Shown: positions 53,322-62,612, numbered from the stretch's first letter. The stretch: DNA of 64,000 nt from Arenibacter troitsensis (GCF_900177645.1 NZ_FXAO01000004.1:219453-283452), one strand, 5' to 3'. Made by a program: numbers and translations. Notes: generated by a model from the sequence alone, not told the origin.

Positions 53322-53777
53322 TTAAACCGATTTTCTTTTAAGGTTGTTGGAGGTCTTGAACAATTGCATAAATGAAAGGGTCAATACCAAGGTAGTGGCA
53401 AAGCCCATTATGGCCACGGTAAAGAAAACTATACCCTCCGATGTATTATAATCCCTAAACCATACTTTGGAGAGTTCATCCAAAAATCCCAGATTTATCT
53501 CCGTGGCATAAAAGGCGAAAAATATTGTGAAAATCAATGTGCCTACAAAACCGGTTACAATCCCGGCAGTAAAACCTTTGCCGTAATTAAAAGCTGGTCC
53601 TTCCTTAAGCCTAAAGTATTTTATGGCCTCATATATTCCAAACCCCGTTATTACACCATTAAAAAGACTATAAAAAATATTGGTGTGAAGATTAAAAAGG
53701 GACAACAATAAGAAATAGGCAATTAATGAGCCGCTAACAGCTATGCCAAACCTAATAGGGAGTGCAAATAGTTTCAT
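53322..53777 (-). CDS. DUF4199 membrane protein
   Basis: The 151-residue protein has four hydrophobic segments and the DUF4199 pattern, a small integral membrane protein common in Bacteroidota, with no known function. It has its own transcript, to judge from the rplU promoter lying between its stop and rplU. No soluble domain is present. Confidence 0.8.
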   Translation of the reverse strand: MKLFALPIRFGIAVSGSLIAYFLLLSLFNLHTNIFYSLFNGVITGFGIYEAIKYFRLKEGPAFNYGKGFTAGIVTGFVGTLIFTIFFAFYATEINLGFLDELSKVWFRDYNTSEGIVFFTVAIMGFATTLVLTLSFMQLFKTSNNLKRKSV

Positions 53778-54203
53778 GGTATAGAATTTTTAGGTTATGC
53801 ATTTAATTTACAGAATTTTAATGATTTATGCACGCAAATTAACAAGGAATTGATTTTGTAATCGATTTTGACCACTAATTGCCTTAGCTCCACCGTAGAA
53901 CTAACGTCAATAAAGGTTAAGTGGCATATTCCTTGCCCAAAGGCTTGTTGATGATATTGGTATCATTGGGGTTATAAGCTATATTTTGTTGGAATTATCA
54001 TAAAAAGCAATTTTAAGTACCCCATATAACGCCCATCGATTTTAGCCAAAATGGATTTCAAATGCAGTTATAGAAGGTTGATAATTCAGTATCTTTGCTA
54101 TCTTAAAAGTAATGTCGCCGACCTTTTAAAAAACAGTCTGCCCATCAAAAAGAACAACTTAATGGTCACTTTGACCATCTTTAATAGCTATAAACTTTAC
54201 CCA
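53778..54203. other. Intergenic region with a promoter candidate
   Basis: This 426-base gap separates the divergent DUF4199 and small lipoprotein genes. A TATCTTTG -7 element (54090-54097) with TTA 19 bases upstream (54068-54070) may drive the lipoprotein gene. A longer in-frame start at 54051 has no signal character and is rejected as the gene start. Confidence 0.5.
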
Positions 54204-54623
54204 ATGACAAAAATTAAATTAATCCTCATTCTATCTGTCCTAATCGCGGCAGTCTACTCCTGTAAAGATCAAAACAAGGAGAATTCACAAATGAAAAGCG
54301 TAATGGCCGTTCATGACGAGGTAATGCCAAAAATGGGAACTATAAGCAAATTAGTGTCCCAATTGGACGAAAAAATTACGAACGACAGCTCTTCCGATAA
54401 TTACGCGGCAGCAAGGGAGGATCTAAAGGAGGCACACAAGGCCATGATGGATTGGATGAAAGGCTTCGGCGATCGTTTTGATGGCGACGAGATACTTAAC
54501 GGAAAAGCATTGACGGAGGAAAAACAAAAATGGCTGGATGAGGAAGAAACTAAAGTGAAAGCCCTGAAGGATCAAATAAATTCCAGCATTAAGCAGGCGG
54601 AAGATTTATTGCAAAGCAATTAG
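54204..54623 (+). CDS. Small coiled-coil lipoprotein, unknown function
   Basis: I use the ATG at 54204 because it begins a lipoprotein signal (MTKIKLILILSVLIAAVYSC). The mature protein is a mostly helical, charged chain of about 120 residues with many Lys and Glu, consistent with a coiled coil. Proteins of this kind are annotated as viral A-type inclusion-like in flavobacteria. The function is unknown. It ends eight bases before the gldD stop. Confidence 0.72.
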   Translation: MTKIKLILILSVLIAAVYSCKDQNKENSQMKSVMAVHDEVMPKMGTISKLVSQLDEKITNDSSSDNYAAAREDLKEAHKAMMDWMKGFGDRFDGDEILNGKALTEEKQKWLDEEETKVKALKDQINSSIKQAEDLLQSN

Positions 54624-54630
54624 GACAATC

Positions 54631-55185
54631 CTACTCCTTCCATCGTAAGGATTCAATAATTTTACGAATATCCTTTTGTAGATGCACCGCAGCCGGTAAA
54701 ATGGAATCGTAATTAGGTTTGGCATAAAAATACAATGACCCGGTCACAAAGTGTTTTGTACTGTCCGTTACATAAAACTGGGATTGTGAGGCCGCATTGC
54801 CCTTTACTTCATAATACATCCCATATACGTTATATGGCTCATTTACTACAGGTTCCTCATAAATGCCATCGGCCTTTACAACATGCTCATAGCTAAGTTT
54901 TTGGGCATCGGTAAGCAGTTTGTCCAAATTACCGTTCACTACCTTATAATTAATAAAAATAGAACCTTTCATTAGGGGATAGTCCAATGTAAAGGAGTTA
55001 TTGGACTCCGATTTTAATTTGGCCATTTCATTGTACTTGATGGAAAAGTGTTCCGATTCCAACAATGCTTCCTTAGCTGCTGGATATTCCAACCTAAGCA
55101 TTGCCTTAGGCTTCGGCAAAACATCGTCCTTACACGCCGACACAAGAGATAACAATATAACAATAAGTCCAAGGCTACGCTTCAT
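54631..55185 (-). CDS. gldD: Gliding motility lipoprotein GldD
   Basis: The 184-residue protein has a lipoprotein signal (IVILLSLVSAC) and matches GldD over its length, including LRLEYPAAKEALLES and YFYAKPNYDS. GldD is needed for gliding in Flavobacterium. Its start overlaps gldE by 11 bases, the known gldE-gldD order. It is probably anchored on the periplasmic side of a membrane. Confidence 0.95.
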   Translation of the reverse strand: MKRSLGLIVILLSLVSACKDDVLPKPKAMLRLEYPAAKEALLESEHFSIKYNEMAKLKSESNNSFTLDYPLMKGSIFINYKVVNGNLDKLLTDAQKLSYEHVVKADGIYEEPVVNEPYNVYGMYYEVKGNAASQSQFYVTDSTKHFVTGSLYFYAKPNYDSILPAAVHLQKDIRKIIESLRWKE

Positions 55186-56503
55186 GGGGCAATGTAATTT
55201 TTATTTGTTTCAATCGCTTTTTATCCAGGCTCTCTACAATAAATTGATAATTTTTGAACTTTACCACTTCACCCCTTTTAGGGAAGCTACCTGCAATTTC
55301 AAGGACAAAACCTGCAACTGTTTCGGATTCCCCTTTTTTCTCCTCAAAATCATCCTCATCCTCAATTTTGGCCACTCTATAAAAATCCTTGAGAGCTGTT
55401 TTACCATCGAAGACAAAGTTAAAATCGTCCAACTTGGAAAAAATTAGGTCCTCATCATCAAACTCATCACTGATATCCCCAACAATTTCTTCAATAATAT
55501 CTTCAAGCGTAACTATTCCCGAAGTACCCCCATACTCATCCACCACAATGGCCAAATGATTTTTCTTGGTCTGGAAATCGAGCAGCAAATTGTCCAATTT
55601 TTTATTCTCCGGAACAAAATAAGGCTCCCTGATCAGGGACATCCAATTAAAGGTTTTTCGGTCTATATAAGGCAAGAGATCCTTAACATACAGTACTCCC
55701 AAGACATTGTCCATATTTTGTGAAAAAACGGGTATTCTGGAGTATCCATGAGTTTTAATTTCTGCCAAAACCTCTGGGAACTTCATTTCCTCATTAAGGG
55801 CAAAAATATCGATCCTAGGTCGCATTACCTGTTTGGTATCCGTATTTCCAAAAGAGACGATCCCCTCTAGAATTTTTTGTTCCTCCACCGTAGTATCACC
55901 CTCGGACGTGAGCTCCAAGGCTTGGGACAAATGTCCCACATTAAGATTGGACTTCTGTTTTCCCAATTTATTGTACAGGAAAATGGTAGCAGACCTCATT
56001 GGCAGACTTAAAGGTGAAAATAGGAAATCCAATACCTTTAAAGGAAAGGCCATAAAAAAGGCAAAGGTATGTCTATTGCGATTGGCGTATACTTTCGGCA
56101 AAATTTCACCAAACATCAATATTAAAAAGGTAACCACTACTACTTCCAAGAGAAAGCGCACCGGAACAAGTCCTAAAATAACATAGGTAATTTCAGCAAA
56201 AATGGTGTCGCCTATATTGTTGAACAATAATACTACCCCTATATTTATGGCATTGTTCGCAATCAATATAGTGGCCAAAAGTTTTTTGGGACGGTCCAGG
56301 AGCGTAACAATGATTTTCCCTTTGGCCGTCTTTTTTTCCGCTATCTCATTAATTTCGGTTTGGGAAAGGCCAAAAAAAGCAACTTCAGCCCCAGAAATAA
56401 GGGCGGAAAAAGTCAACAAAATAAAAAGTAATACGATTTTAAAAGCAAAACCGTTATCGATTGCAATAAAATTCAATAATAAACTAAGGGGGTCTGGGTC
56501 CAA
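55175..56503 (-). CDS. gldE: Gliding motility-associated GldE (CNNM/CBS transporter-like)
   Basis: The 442-residue protein has an N-terminal CNNM-type membrane domain (ALISGAEVAFFGLSQTEI near residue 36, several helices to about 180). A CBS pair follows (VMRPRIDIFAL, then GYSRIPVF, then VVDEYGGTSGIVTLEDIIEEIVGDI), ending in a CorC/HlyC domain. It belongs to the CorC/CNNM magnesium-exporter-like family. In Flavobacterium, extra copies suppress gldD-related defects. The start is 25 bases from the ssb stop on the same strand. Confidence 0.95.
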   Translation of the reverse strand: MDPDPLSLLLNFIAIDNGFAFKIVLLFILLTFSALISGAEVAFFGLSQTEINEIAEKKTAKGKIIVTLLDRPKKLLATILIANNAINIGVVLLFNNIGDTIFAEITYVILGLVPVRFLLEVVVVTFLILMFGEILPKVYANRNRHTFAFFMAFPLKVLDFLFSPLSLPMRSATIFLYNKLGKQKSNLNVGHLSQALELTSEGDTTVEEQKILEGIVSFGNTDTKQVMRPRIDIFALNEEMKFPEVLAEIKTHGYSRIPVFSQNMDNVLGVLYVKDLLPYIDRKTFNWMSLIREPYFVPENKKLDNLLLDFQTKKNHLAIVVDEYGGTSGIVTLEDIIEEIVGDISDEFDDEDLIFSKLDDFNFVFDGKTALKDFYRVAKIEDEDDFEEKKGESETVAGFVLEIAGSFPKRGEVVKFKNYQFIVESLDKKRLKQIKITLPHEA

Positions 56504-56528
56504 TAGTCAGTCTTTAAATTTAATTAAT

Positions 56529-56996
56529 CTAAAATGGTAAATCATCTTCCTCTTCAGGTCCGTTGTTACCTAACGGCTCATTAGCCTTATTTGTTGTGGC
56601 AGGGGCACCCTGTTGTGGTTGATTCTGGCTGCTTGTTTGCGCATTGGCCATACTCTCCTTTTTTGTGGTCAGAAAAGTAAAATCCTGAACATGCACCTCG
56701 GTAGTATACCTGGTATTCCCATCTTCTCCCTGCCACTGACGGTTTTTAAGTCGGCCTTCAACGTATATCTTATCCCCTTTACTTAAGTATTTTTCGCAAA
56801 TTTCAGCTGCCTTGTTCCGAACCACTATATTATGCCAGTCCGTATTGGTTACCCTTTCACCAGTCTGCTTATTGGTATAGGTCTCATTGGTAGCCAATGG
56901 GAATCTCCCTATACAGTTTCCCCCTTCAAAAAAGTGAATTTTAACCTCATCTCCCAAATGCCCGATCAGCATTACCTTATTTAGTGTTCCGCTCAT
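56529..56996 (-). CDS. ssb: Single-stranded DNA-binding protein
   Basis: The 155-residue protein has an OB-fold domain (residues 1-110; MSGTLNKVMLIGHLGDEVK and the TDWHNIVVRNKAAE segment). A Gln/Pro/Asn-rich linker and the acidic tip DDLPF follow. The tip recruits partner enzymes. It is in an apparent unit with mutY upstream (24 bases) and gldE downstream. Confidence 0.96.
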   Translation of the reverse strand: MSGTLNKVMLIGHLGDEVKIHFFEGGNCIGRFPLATNETYTNKQTGERVTNTDWHNIVVRNKAAEICEKYLSKGDKIYVEGRLKNRQWQGEDGNTRYTTEVHVQDFTFLTTKKESMANAQTSSQNQPQQGAPATTNKANEPLGNNGPEEEDDLPF

Positions 56997-57020
56997 AACT
57001 CAAAGTAAAGTCCAAAAGTA

Positions 57021-58058
57021 CTAAATTTTAAACGTTTTTATAAAATCTGCAATTAAAACTGGAACAGGATATTTATGAAGTTCAGCTATTTGTATTCCAT
57101 TTTCAAGATTGGATTCAAAGGTGATGATCCAAAACCTAGTATGCAAATGTTGATGCGAAAGTTTATGAACTATTTTATTTTCGTTATAAAGATATATTTC
57201 CGAAGGCTCCTCCAGAGCTACCAATTCCTTTAGATTGTCTGCAACTTCCGTGTGACCGACATACTTTTCGGTTTCCAGCAATGGAAATTCATATAAATTT
57301 TGCCAAATACCATTTCCTTTGCGCTGCTGCAATAAAGTCTGTTTATTTTCGTCCACCAGCACCAAATAATTGAAATACCTATTGCGTACCTTATTCTTTT
57401 TTAATTTTACCGGAAGTATATCAATACGGTTAGTAGCAAGGGCCACACATGATTTCTGCAAGGGACAGCTATTGCAGTCCGGATTTTTAGGAGTGCACTG
57501 GAGGGCACCAAATTCCATAATCCCCTGATTATAGTCCCTTATATTTTTGGCATCCATAATTTCTTTGGCCAATTCTTTAAAGTATAAAACACCCTCCGAA
57601 CCATTAATTGGCAGGTCTATACCATAATATCTAGACAGAACCCTGTACACGTTCCCATCTACAACAGCTTCTGGCCTGCCAAAACAAATTGAAGCTATTG
57701 CAGAGGCCGTATAATCCCCAATACCTTTCAATTGCAAAAGCTCCTTATAGGTATCTGGAAATTTTCCATTATATTTTTCAGTAATTATTTTTGCTGTGGC
57801 ATGTAAGTTTCTGGCCCTGGAATAATACCCCAAACCTTGCCATAATTTAAGCACCTGCTCTTCGGACGCCGAGGACAAATCCTGTACTGTGGGGAAAGCC
57901 TCTACAAACCTCATATAATAAGGTATACCTTGCGCTACACGGGTCTGCTGCAACATTATTTCCGAAAGCCAAATACGATAGGGCTCATTGGTATTGCGCC
58001 AAGGCAAAAGCCTTTTATTTAGGTCGTACCACTCTAAAATTATTCTGGAAAAGTTCAT
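57021..58058 (-). CDS. mutY: A/G-specific adenine DNA glycosylase
   Basis: The 345-residue protein has the MutY features: the LSEIMLQQTRV region with the catalytic Glu, the HhH-GPD loop LKGIGDYTASAIASICFG, and the aspartate in VVDGNV. An iron-sulfur site C-X6-C-X2-C-X5-C is visible in CTPKNPDCNSCPLQKSC. It removes adenine mispaired with 8-oxoguanine. The C-terminal domain (about 230-345) is a NUDIX-like 8-oxoG reader. Confidence 0.96.
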   Translation of the reverse strand: MNFSRIILEWYDLNKRLLPWRNTNEPYRIWLSEIMLQQTRVAQGIPYYMRFVEAFPTVQDLSSASEEQVLKLWQGLGYYSRARNLHATAKIITEKYNGKFPDTYKELLQLKGIGDYTASAIASICFGRPEAVVDGNVYRVLSRYYGIDLPINGSEGVLYFKELAKEIMDAKNIRDYNQGIMEFGALQCTPKNPDCNSCPLQKSCVALATNRIDILPVKLKKNKVRNRYFNYLVLVDENKQTLLQQRKGNGIWQNLYEFPLLETEKYVGHTEVADNLKELVALEEPSEIYLYNENKIVHKLSHQHLHTRFWIITFESNLENGIQIAELHKYPVPVLIADFIKTFKI

Positions 58059-58140
58059 TTACAAGGGCCTAATTTACAAAAGTAATGGTTTACCCACTTA
58101 AAATTAAGTTCCTTAGCAAGGAAAGATTGAATTTAATTCA

Positions 58141-58148
58141 TATATTTG
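58141..58148 (+). promoter_or_regulatory. Promoter -7 candidate for the HU gene
   Basis: TATATTTG matches the Bacteroidota -7 consensus exactly, 41 bases before the HU start. No clear -33 TTG lies at the right distance, so it is supported by one element. Confidence 0.5.
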
Positions 58149-58189
58149 CATCCCGAAAAAAAAATTCTTTAGAAATTTATTTAGTTAAA

Positions 58190-58480
58190 ATGACGAAAGC
58201 GGAAATTGTAACGAAAATCTCAGAAAAACTGGGAATTGAAAAAGGAGATGTGCAAGCAACTGTGGAATCTTTCATGGATGAGGTAAAAACGTCTTTAGAA
58301 AGCGGAGACAACGTATACTTAAGAGGTTTCGGCAGTTTTATCATTAAAACAAGAGCTGAAAAGACAGGTAGGAACATATCCAAAAATACTACCATAAAAA
58401 TCCCCGCACACAACATCCCTGCCTTTAAACCGGCCAAGGTATTTGTAGAAGGTGTAAAAAGTAATGTACAAGTCAAATAA
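58190..58480 (+). CDS. HU family DNA-binding protein
   Basis: I use the ATG at 58190, giving 96 residues; an upstream start at 58085 adds 35 residues that have no HU character. The sequence MTKAEIVTKISEKLGIEKGD, then VYLRGFGSFIIKTR and FKPAKVFVEGVK, is HU. It bends DNA and organises the nucleoid. It is followed by a 29-residue basic protein and an RNase G-type gene. Confidence 0.96.
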   Translation: MTKAEIVTKISEKLGIEKGDVQATVESFMDEVKTSLESGDNVYLRGFGSFIIKTRAEKTGRNISKNTTIKIPAHNIPAFKPAKVFVEGVKSNVQVK

Positions 58481-58510
58481 AATATTATTAATCTAAAAAA
58501 GTAGACCTCT

Positions 58511-58600
58511 ATGCCTAGTGGTAAAAAAAGAAAAAGACATAAGGTAGCTACCCACAAGCGTAAAAAACGCCGGAGAGCTAACCGACACAAGAAAAAGTAG
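58511..58600 (+). CDS. 29-residue highly basic protein, possibly ribosome-associated
   Basis: This small frame (ATG at 58511, TAG at 58600) encodes 29 residues starting MPSGKKRKRHKVATHKRKK and ending in RHKKK; 18 of them are Lys or Arg. It is conserved in composition with the small basic AURKAIP1/COX24-type proteins that bind ribosomes in other lineages, a resemblance by character rather than by search. It lies 30 bases after the HU stop. Its terminator uses its last codons and stop codon as one arm, so it ends its own transcript. The frame is shorter than usual gene-calling limits. Confidence 0.8.
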   Translation: MPSGKKRKRHKVATHKRKKRRRANRHKKK

Positions 58601-58618
58601 TTGTTACAACTACTTTTT
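58592..58618 (+). terminator. Terminator overlapping the small basic gene
   Basis: A perfect 12-bp inverted repeat (AAAAAGTAGTTG / CAACTACTTTTT, loop 3) starts within the last codons of the 29-residue gene and ends in TTTTT. It separates it from the RNase G-type gene. Confidence 0.85.
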
Positions 58619-58751
58619 CCTTTTATACGTTCCTTGACATAGAAATTCGTAATAGAATTTCGACGGGTTTATACAACCTGTACAAATTATTGTTTAATCA
58701 TTTGTCCCCTCTTGATTTCTAGAGTGGTGGGATGAATATAAATTAATTCAG

Positions 58752-60299
58752 GTGAATAGAGAATTAATCGTAAGATCTAGTTCCAATGCCGTGGATTTTG
58801 CCTTGCTAAAGGATGGAAAACTCACTGAATTACACAAAGAAGAAGACAGTAACGACTTTGCCGTTGGCGATATTTTAATTGCCAAGGTAAGAAAGCCGGT
58901 AACTGGACTAAACGCAGCCTTCGTAAATGTAGGGTATGAGAAAGATGCCTTTCTACATTACCACGATTTGGGGCCGCAACTAGCTTCTATGTTGAAATTC
59001 ATAAAAAAAGTTAGCACTGGAAAACTTAAGGACTACTCCTTAAGTAATTTTCAGTTTGAAGAAGATATTGACAAGAATGGTAGCATCAATGATGTTATTA
59101 AAGCCAATCAATCCTTACTCGTACAAATAGTAAAGGAACCCATTTCCACAAAAGGACCACGAATAAGCTCTGAACTTTCCATAGCTGGCCGATACTTGGT
59201 CATGGTCCCTTTTTCCGACCGCGTTTCAGTTTCACAGAAAATTGAAAGCAAAGAAGAAAAAGATAGGTTAAAAAGACTCGTAAGGAGTATTAAACCAAAA
59301 GGGTTTGGCGTTATTATCCGAACAGTAGCAGAAGGCAAAAAAGTAGCAGAACTAGACAAAGACTTGCAGAATTTACTGAACAAATGGTCAGTAATGTGCA
59401 ATAAGATCCAAAAAGCACCGCATCCGTCCAAAGTGTTGGTAGAGCTTACAAGGGCTTCTTCAATTCTTAGGGATGTTTTTAACGATTCCTTTACCGGAAT
59501 CCACGTTGATGACGAAACGCTTTTTGAGCAAGTAAAAGATTATGTGCATGAAATTGCACCGGAAAAAGAATCCATTGTAAAATTGTATAATTCTAATGTT
59601 CCCATATTTGAAAAATTTGGGATCGAAAGACAAATTAAAACTTCGTTCGGCCGTACGGCTTCCATGAGCAAAGGCGCCTATTTAATCATTGAACATACGG
59701 AGGCGCTACACGTTATAGACGTTAACAGCGGTAACCGTTCCAACAAGGCCAAAAATCAGGAAGACACTGCCCTAGAAGTAAATTTATTGGCCGCCTCCGA
59801 GATCGCAAGACAATTACGCCTGCGGGATATGGGAGGAATCATCGTGGTAGACTTTATCGACATGGGTAAAGGCGAACACAGAAGACGCCTTTTTGATCAC
59901 CTTAGGGATGAGATGAAAGATGACAGGGCCAAACACAAAATACTACCCCCAAGTAAGTTTGGGCTTATACAAATTACAAGACAACGGGTTAGACCCGAAA
60001 TGAACATCAAAACAAGTGAGGAAAATCCAAATGGCTCCGGTCAGGAGGTAGAAGCTCCAATTGTTTTGATCGACAAGATAAATGCAGATCTGGAAAAACT
60101 CTTAAAAGGTCCGGCGAAGGATAATGGAATTATCTTAAACATACATCCATTTATCGCTGCCTATTTAACCAAAGGGTTTCCATCCATACGTTCCAAATGG
60201 TTTTTGGAACACAAAAGATGGGTTAAGATTCAACCCAGGGATGCCTACACGTATCTTGAATATCGTTTTAAGAACAAAGACGGTAAAACCATATACTAA
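58752..60299 (+). CDS. rng: Rne/Rng family ribonuclease (RNase G type)
   Basis: The 515-residue protein starts with GTG at 58752. It has an N-terminal S1-type domain (DILIAKVRKPVTGLNAAFVNVG) and a catalytic core with DVNSGNR and VVDFIDM, whose aspartates bind magnesium. The zinc-link CPxC of E. coli RNase E/G, expected after the QITRQRVRPE segment, is missing: the region reads NIKTSEENPNGSGQ. Only the catalytic half is present, as in RNase G. A strong terminator follows. Confidence 0.93.
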   Translation: MNRELIVRSSSNAVDFALLKDGKLTELHKEEDSNDFAVGDILIAKVRKPVTGLNAAFVNVGYEKDAFLHYHDLGPQLASMLKFIKKVSTGKLKDYSLSNFQFEEDIDKNGSINDVIKANQSLLVQIVKEPISTKGPRISSELSIAGRYLVMVPFSDRVSVSQKIESKEEKDRLKRLVRSIKPKGFGVIIRTVAEGKKVAELDKDLQNLLNKWSVMCNKIQKAPHPSKVLVELTRASSILRDVFNDSFTGIHVDDETLFEQVKDYVHEIAPEKESIVKLYNSNVPIFEKFGIERQIKTSFGRTASMSKGAYLIIEHTEALHVIDVNSGNRSNKAKNQEDTALEVNLLAASEIARQLRLRDMGGIIVVDFIDMGKGEHRRRLFDHLRDEMKDDRAKHKILPPSKFGLIQITRQRVRPEMNIKTSEENPNGSGQEVEAPIVLIDKINADLEKLLKGPAKDNGIILNIHPFIAAYLTKGFPSIRSKWFLEHKRWVKIQPRDAYTYLEYRFKNKDGKTIY

Positions 60300-60301
60300 C
60301 G

Positions 60302-60335
60302 AAAAAGCGACTTCCATAACGGAGTCGCTTTTTTT
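60302..60335 (+). terminator. Rho-independent terminator of rng
   Basis: An 11-bp stem (AAAAAGCGACT / AGTCGCTTTTT, loop 10) followed by TT lies directly after the rng stop codon. Confidence 0.93.
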
Positions 60336-60364
60336 GTTTTGGCACATTAAATTACGCTACAGAT

Positions 60365-61303
60365 TTAATCTATCCTTGGAGTAATAATTATATTCCGAAA
60401 CTCTATAGGACCATGATCCCCTTGGAAATACAATGGTCCTGGTTCACCCTCCTTACTGTCCAAAGCCCCACCGGTAATACCCGGAATTATCTGATCGCAG
60501 ATCACCTGGGCACCATTGGCCACAATCGTTACCCTTCTACCGATCAAGGTAATATCATATTCCTGCCATTCCCCAGCAGCCTTGGCCACCACCTCATTTG
60601 GGGTCAGGAAGCCGTATACACCACTATATTCAACATCCGAAGGCTCTGCCCCCTTACTGTCGGTAATCTGCACCTCATAGCGCCCCCGTAGGTAAACCCC
60701 GCTGTTACTCCCCTTGGGATACTTGAATTCCAAATGCAATTTAAAATCGTCGAACTTTTGTTCCGAAACCAAATTGGAACCCGATTTGGGACTTTTTAGC
60801 ACCCCTGACTCCACTATCCACTGGTTTTCTCCCATAGCCTGCCATCCACTTAAATCCTTTCCATTGAACAATTTTATGGGCTTGCCCCACTTTGCGTTTT
60901 TGGTATACTCCAGTTTAGGGGCACGGGTAGCCACCCAGTTATAAGTCTTACCATTGGTGTACAACATGGTCCCCTTTAATACATCACCGCTCATGCTGCC
61001 TTCGAACTCCATATAGGTATTGCCGTCTTCCCATTGCGGCGGTATGGCGAAACTAAATTTTCCATCCACCATTTTTACCTCCGAAATTGGCCTGGCACTA
61101 CCCATGGCATAAACAAACCGTCCTACCAATGTTCTTGATCCGGAGTGTCGGATTTCCAACCAGGATGGAAGGTCTTTCCCCTCTTGGGAAATAACCATAT
61201 CCCAACGCCCTTCTATGGGATTTATTTGTTGGGCAAAGGACAAAGTTGTAAAAGCCATTATAAAGCTATATACCAACACACACATCTTAAATTTATTATT
61301 CAT
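60365..61303 (-). CDS. Secreted DUF1080 (3-keto-disaccharide hydrolase-type) protein, two-domain
   Basis: The 312-residue protein has a signal peptide (residues 1-24). An N-terminal beta domain of about 110 residues (INPIEGRWDMVISQEGKDLP) is followed by a DUF1080 domain with KDLSGWQAMGENQW, then LHLEFKYPKGSNSGVYLRGRYEV split over about residues 190-215. Known DUF1080 members cleave 3-keto-glycosides. The substrate is unknown. It is separate from the 34-kb sugar locus but could act with it. Confidence 0.85.
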   Translation of the reverse strand: MNNKFKMCVLVYSFIMAFTTLSFAQQINPIEGRWDMVISQEGKDLPSWLEIRHSGSRTLVGRFVYAMGSARPISEVKMVDGKFSFAIPPQWEDGNTYMEFEGSMSGDVLKGTMLYTNGKTYNWVATRAPKLEYTKNAKWGKPIKLFNGKDLSGWQAMGENQWIVESGVLKSPKSGSNLVSEQKFDDFKLHLEFKYPKGSNSGVYLRGRYEVQITDSKGAEPSDVEYSGVYGFLTPNEVVAKAAGEWQEYDITLIGRRVTIVANGAQVICDQIIPGITGGALDSKEGEPGPLYFQGDHGPIEFRNIIITPRID

Positions 61304-61518
61304 ATTAAAGATTGTTTTTTATGAATCGTAAATATAATTACATTATGAATACTTCACTAATTAACAACTCCAAAATAACCTCACTATTAGACCAGCAACT
61401 TTAGGCCTTGAATAAAATATAAGGCTAGATTTATCAATTCCACAAACCAACGTATCTTTACAGAAATACTCTAAAAAATTTACAGGAGCAATTGACCATC
61501 CAGAGCCTTAATGACCTA

Positions 61519-62001
61519 ATGATTTCACCAAAAAATTCTTATTCCGTAGACGAAGCCACCAAAAAGTTGGAAGGGTATTGCGCCTATCAGGACCGTTGCC
61601 ATAAGGAGGTAATTTCCAAACTTAGGGAAATGCACATGATTCCCCAGGCCATAGACCTGATAGTAGCACATTTGATCCAAGAAAATTTCCTAAATGAAGA
61701 ACGCTTTGCCAAAAGTTACGCCAGGGGAAAATTCAATATTAAAAAATGGGGTAAAAACAGAATTGTAAACGAGTTGAAGCACAGGGAGATTTCCAAATAT
61801 AATATAAACATGGCCCTGAAGGAAATAGAGCCCAAAGAATACGTTAAAACGTTTAATGCATTGGCAAAAAAACGCTTGGCTGAAATAAAGGAAAAAGACG
61901 CACAAAAGCGGAGAAAAAAACTCGCAGACTATCTTTTGTATCGCGGGTGGGAAAGTGGAATGGTCTACGAAAAAATATATGAACTGGTTCCCAATAAGTA
62001 A
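61519..62001 (+). CDS. recX: Regulatory protein RecX
   Basis: I choose the ATG at 61519, giving 160 residues and starting near the usual RecX N-terminus. A TTG start at 61492 behind a good AGGAG sequence is also possible. The RecX repeats are visible: SVDEATKKLEGYCAYQDRCHKEV, then LNEERFAKSYARGKFNIKKWG and YRGWESGMVYEKI (each split in the protein). It controls RecA filament activity. No recA gene lies in the window. Confidence 0.9.
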   Translation: MISPKNSYSVDEATKKLEGYCAYQDRCHKEVISKLREMHMIPQAIDLIVAHLIQENFLNEERFAKSYARGKFNIKKWGKNRIVNELKHREISKYNINMALKEIEPKEYVKTFNALAKKRLAEIKEKDAQKRRKKLADYLLYRGWESGMVYEKIYELVPNK

Positions 62002-62049
62002 AATAGACCTTCAGCCCCTACTTTGTGAAAGGGCCGAGGGTCTTATATG

Positions 62050-62547
62050 TTAATTAAGATTAAAAGAAGCTCCGATGGTAAATACAAACTGATTGTGCAA
62101 TTTCTCAGCCGGTGTTAGGCTGTCCGTATTGTATTTTGCCAGGGGTGCATTTAATTCGGAAAACACCCCAAAGCCATCACTGAAAAAGTAGCGTACCCCC
62201 AAATGACCTCCAAAATTTTTAAGACCAAGGTCCAACCCAGGATAAATATCCACATTGTCACCTAACTGAAAAACACTGCCCAGATTGGCATTGAACCTTG
62301 CCTTTAGGTCTATTCTGTCCCCAAAATCGGCATCGATCAATTCTGCCACTCCCAATACATAAGAGGACGAAAGGCCAAGTGAGAAGTTTTCTCCCAAACC
62401 GTAATCATAGGTAACTACAATTCCAGTACCATTCTCCTGGAAATTGGTGCCTATCTGAAATTTCATATCCTCCTTACCTTGAAATGCCTGTGCATTAACA
62501 GATGATGCAGCCAAAACAAATACCAATGCAAACAATAATTTTCTCAT
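62050..62547 (-). CDS. Small outer-membrane beta-barrel protein (DUF6646-like)
   Basis: The 165-residue protein has a signal peptide (MRKLLFALVFVLAASSVNAQ). Its sequence alternates short beta strands (FSLGLSSSYVLGV, LKARFNANLGSVF, GLKNFGGHLGVRYFF) and ends in a polar-aromatic strand (FTIGASFNLN). It is likely a small outer-membrane barrel, with no known cargo. It faces recX, with 48 bases between stops. Confidence 0.8.
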   Translation of the reverse strand: MRKLLFALVFVLAASSVNAQAFQGKEDMKFQIGTNFQENGTGIVVTYDYGLGENFSLGLSSSYVLGVAELIDADFGDRIDLKARFNANLGSVFQLGDNVDIYPGLDLGLKNFGGHLGVRYFFSDGFGVFSELNAPLAKYNTDSLTPAEKLHNQFVFTIGASFNLN

Positions 62548-62612
62548 AATAATCTTCTTAATGTAATTTTATTTAAAGGGGACAAAGATATTCCTTTCCT
62601 TACATATAATAC

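Noticed and set aside
54051-54203. N-terminal extension of the small lipoprotein gene
   Set aside because: The signal peptide begins at the ATG at 54204; the extra 51 residues have no signal or domain character and contain the promoter candidate.
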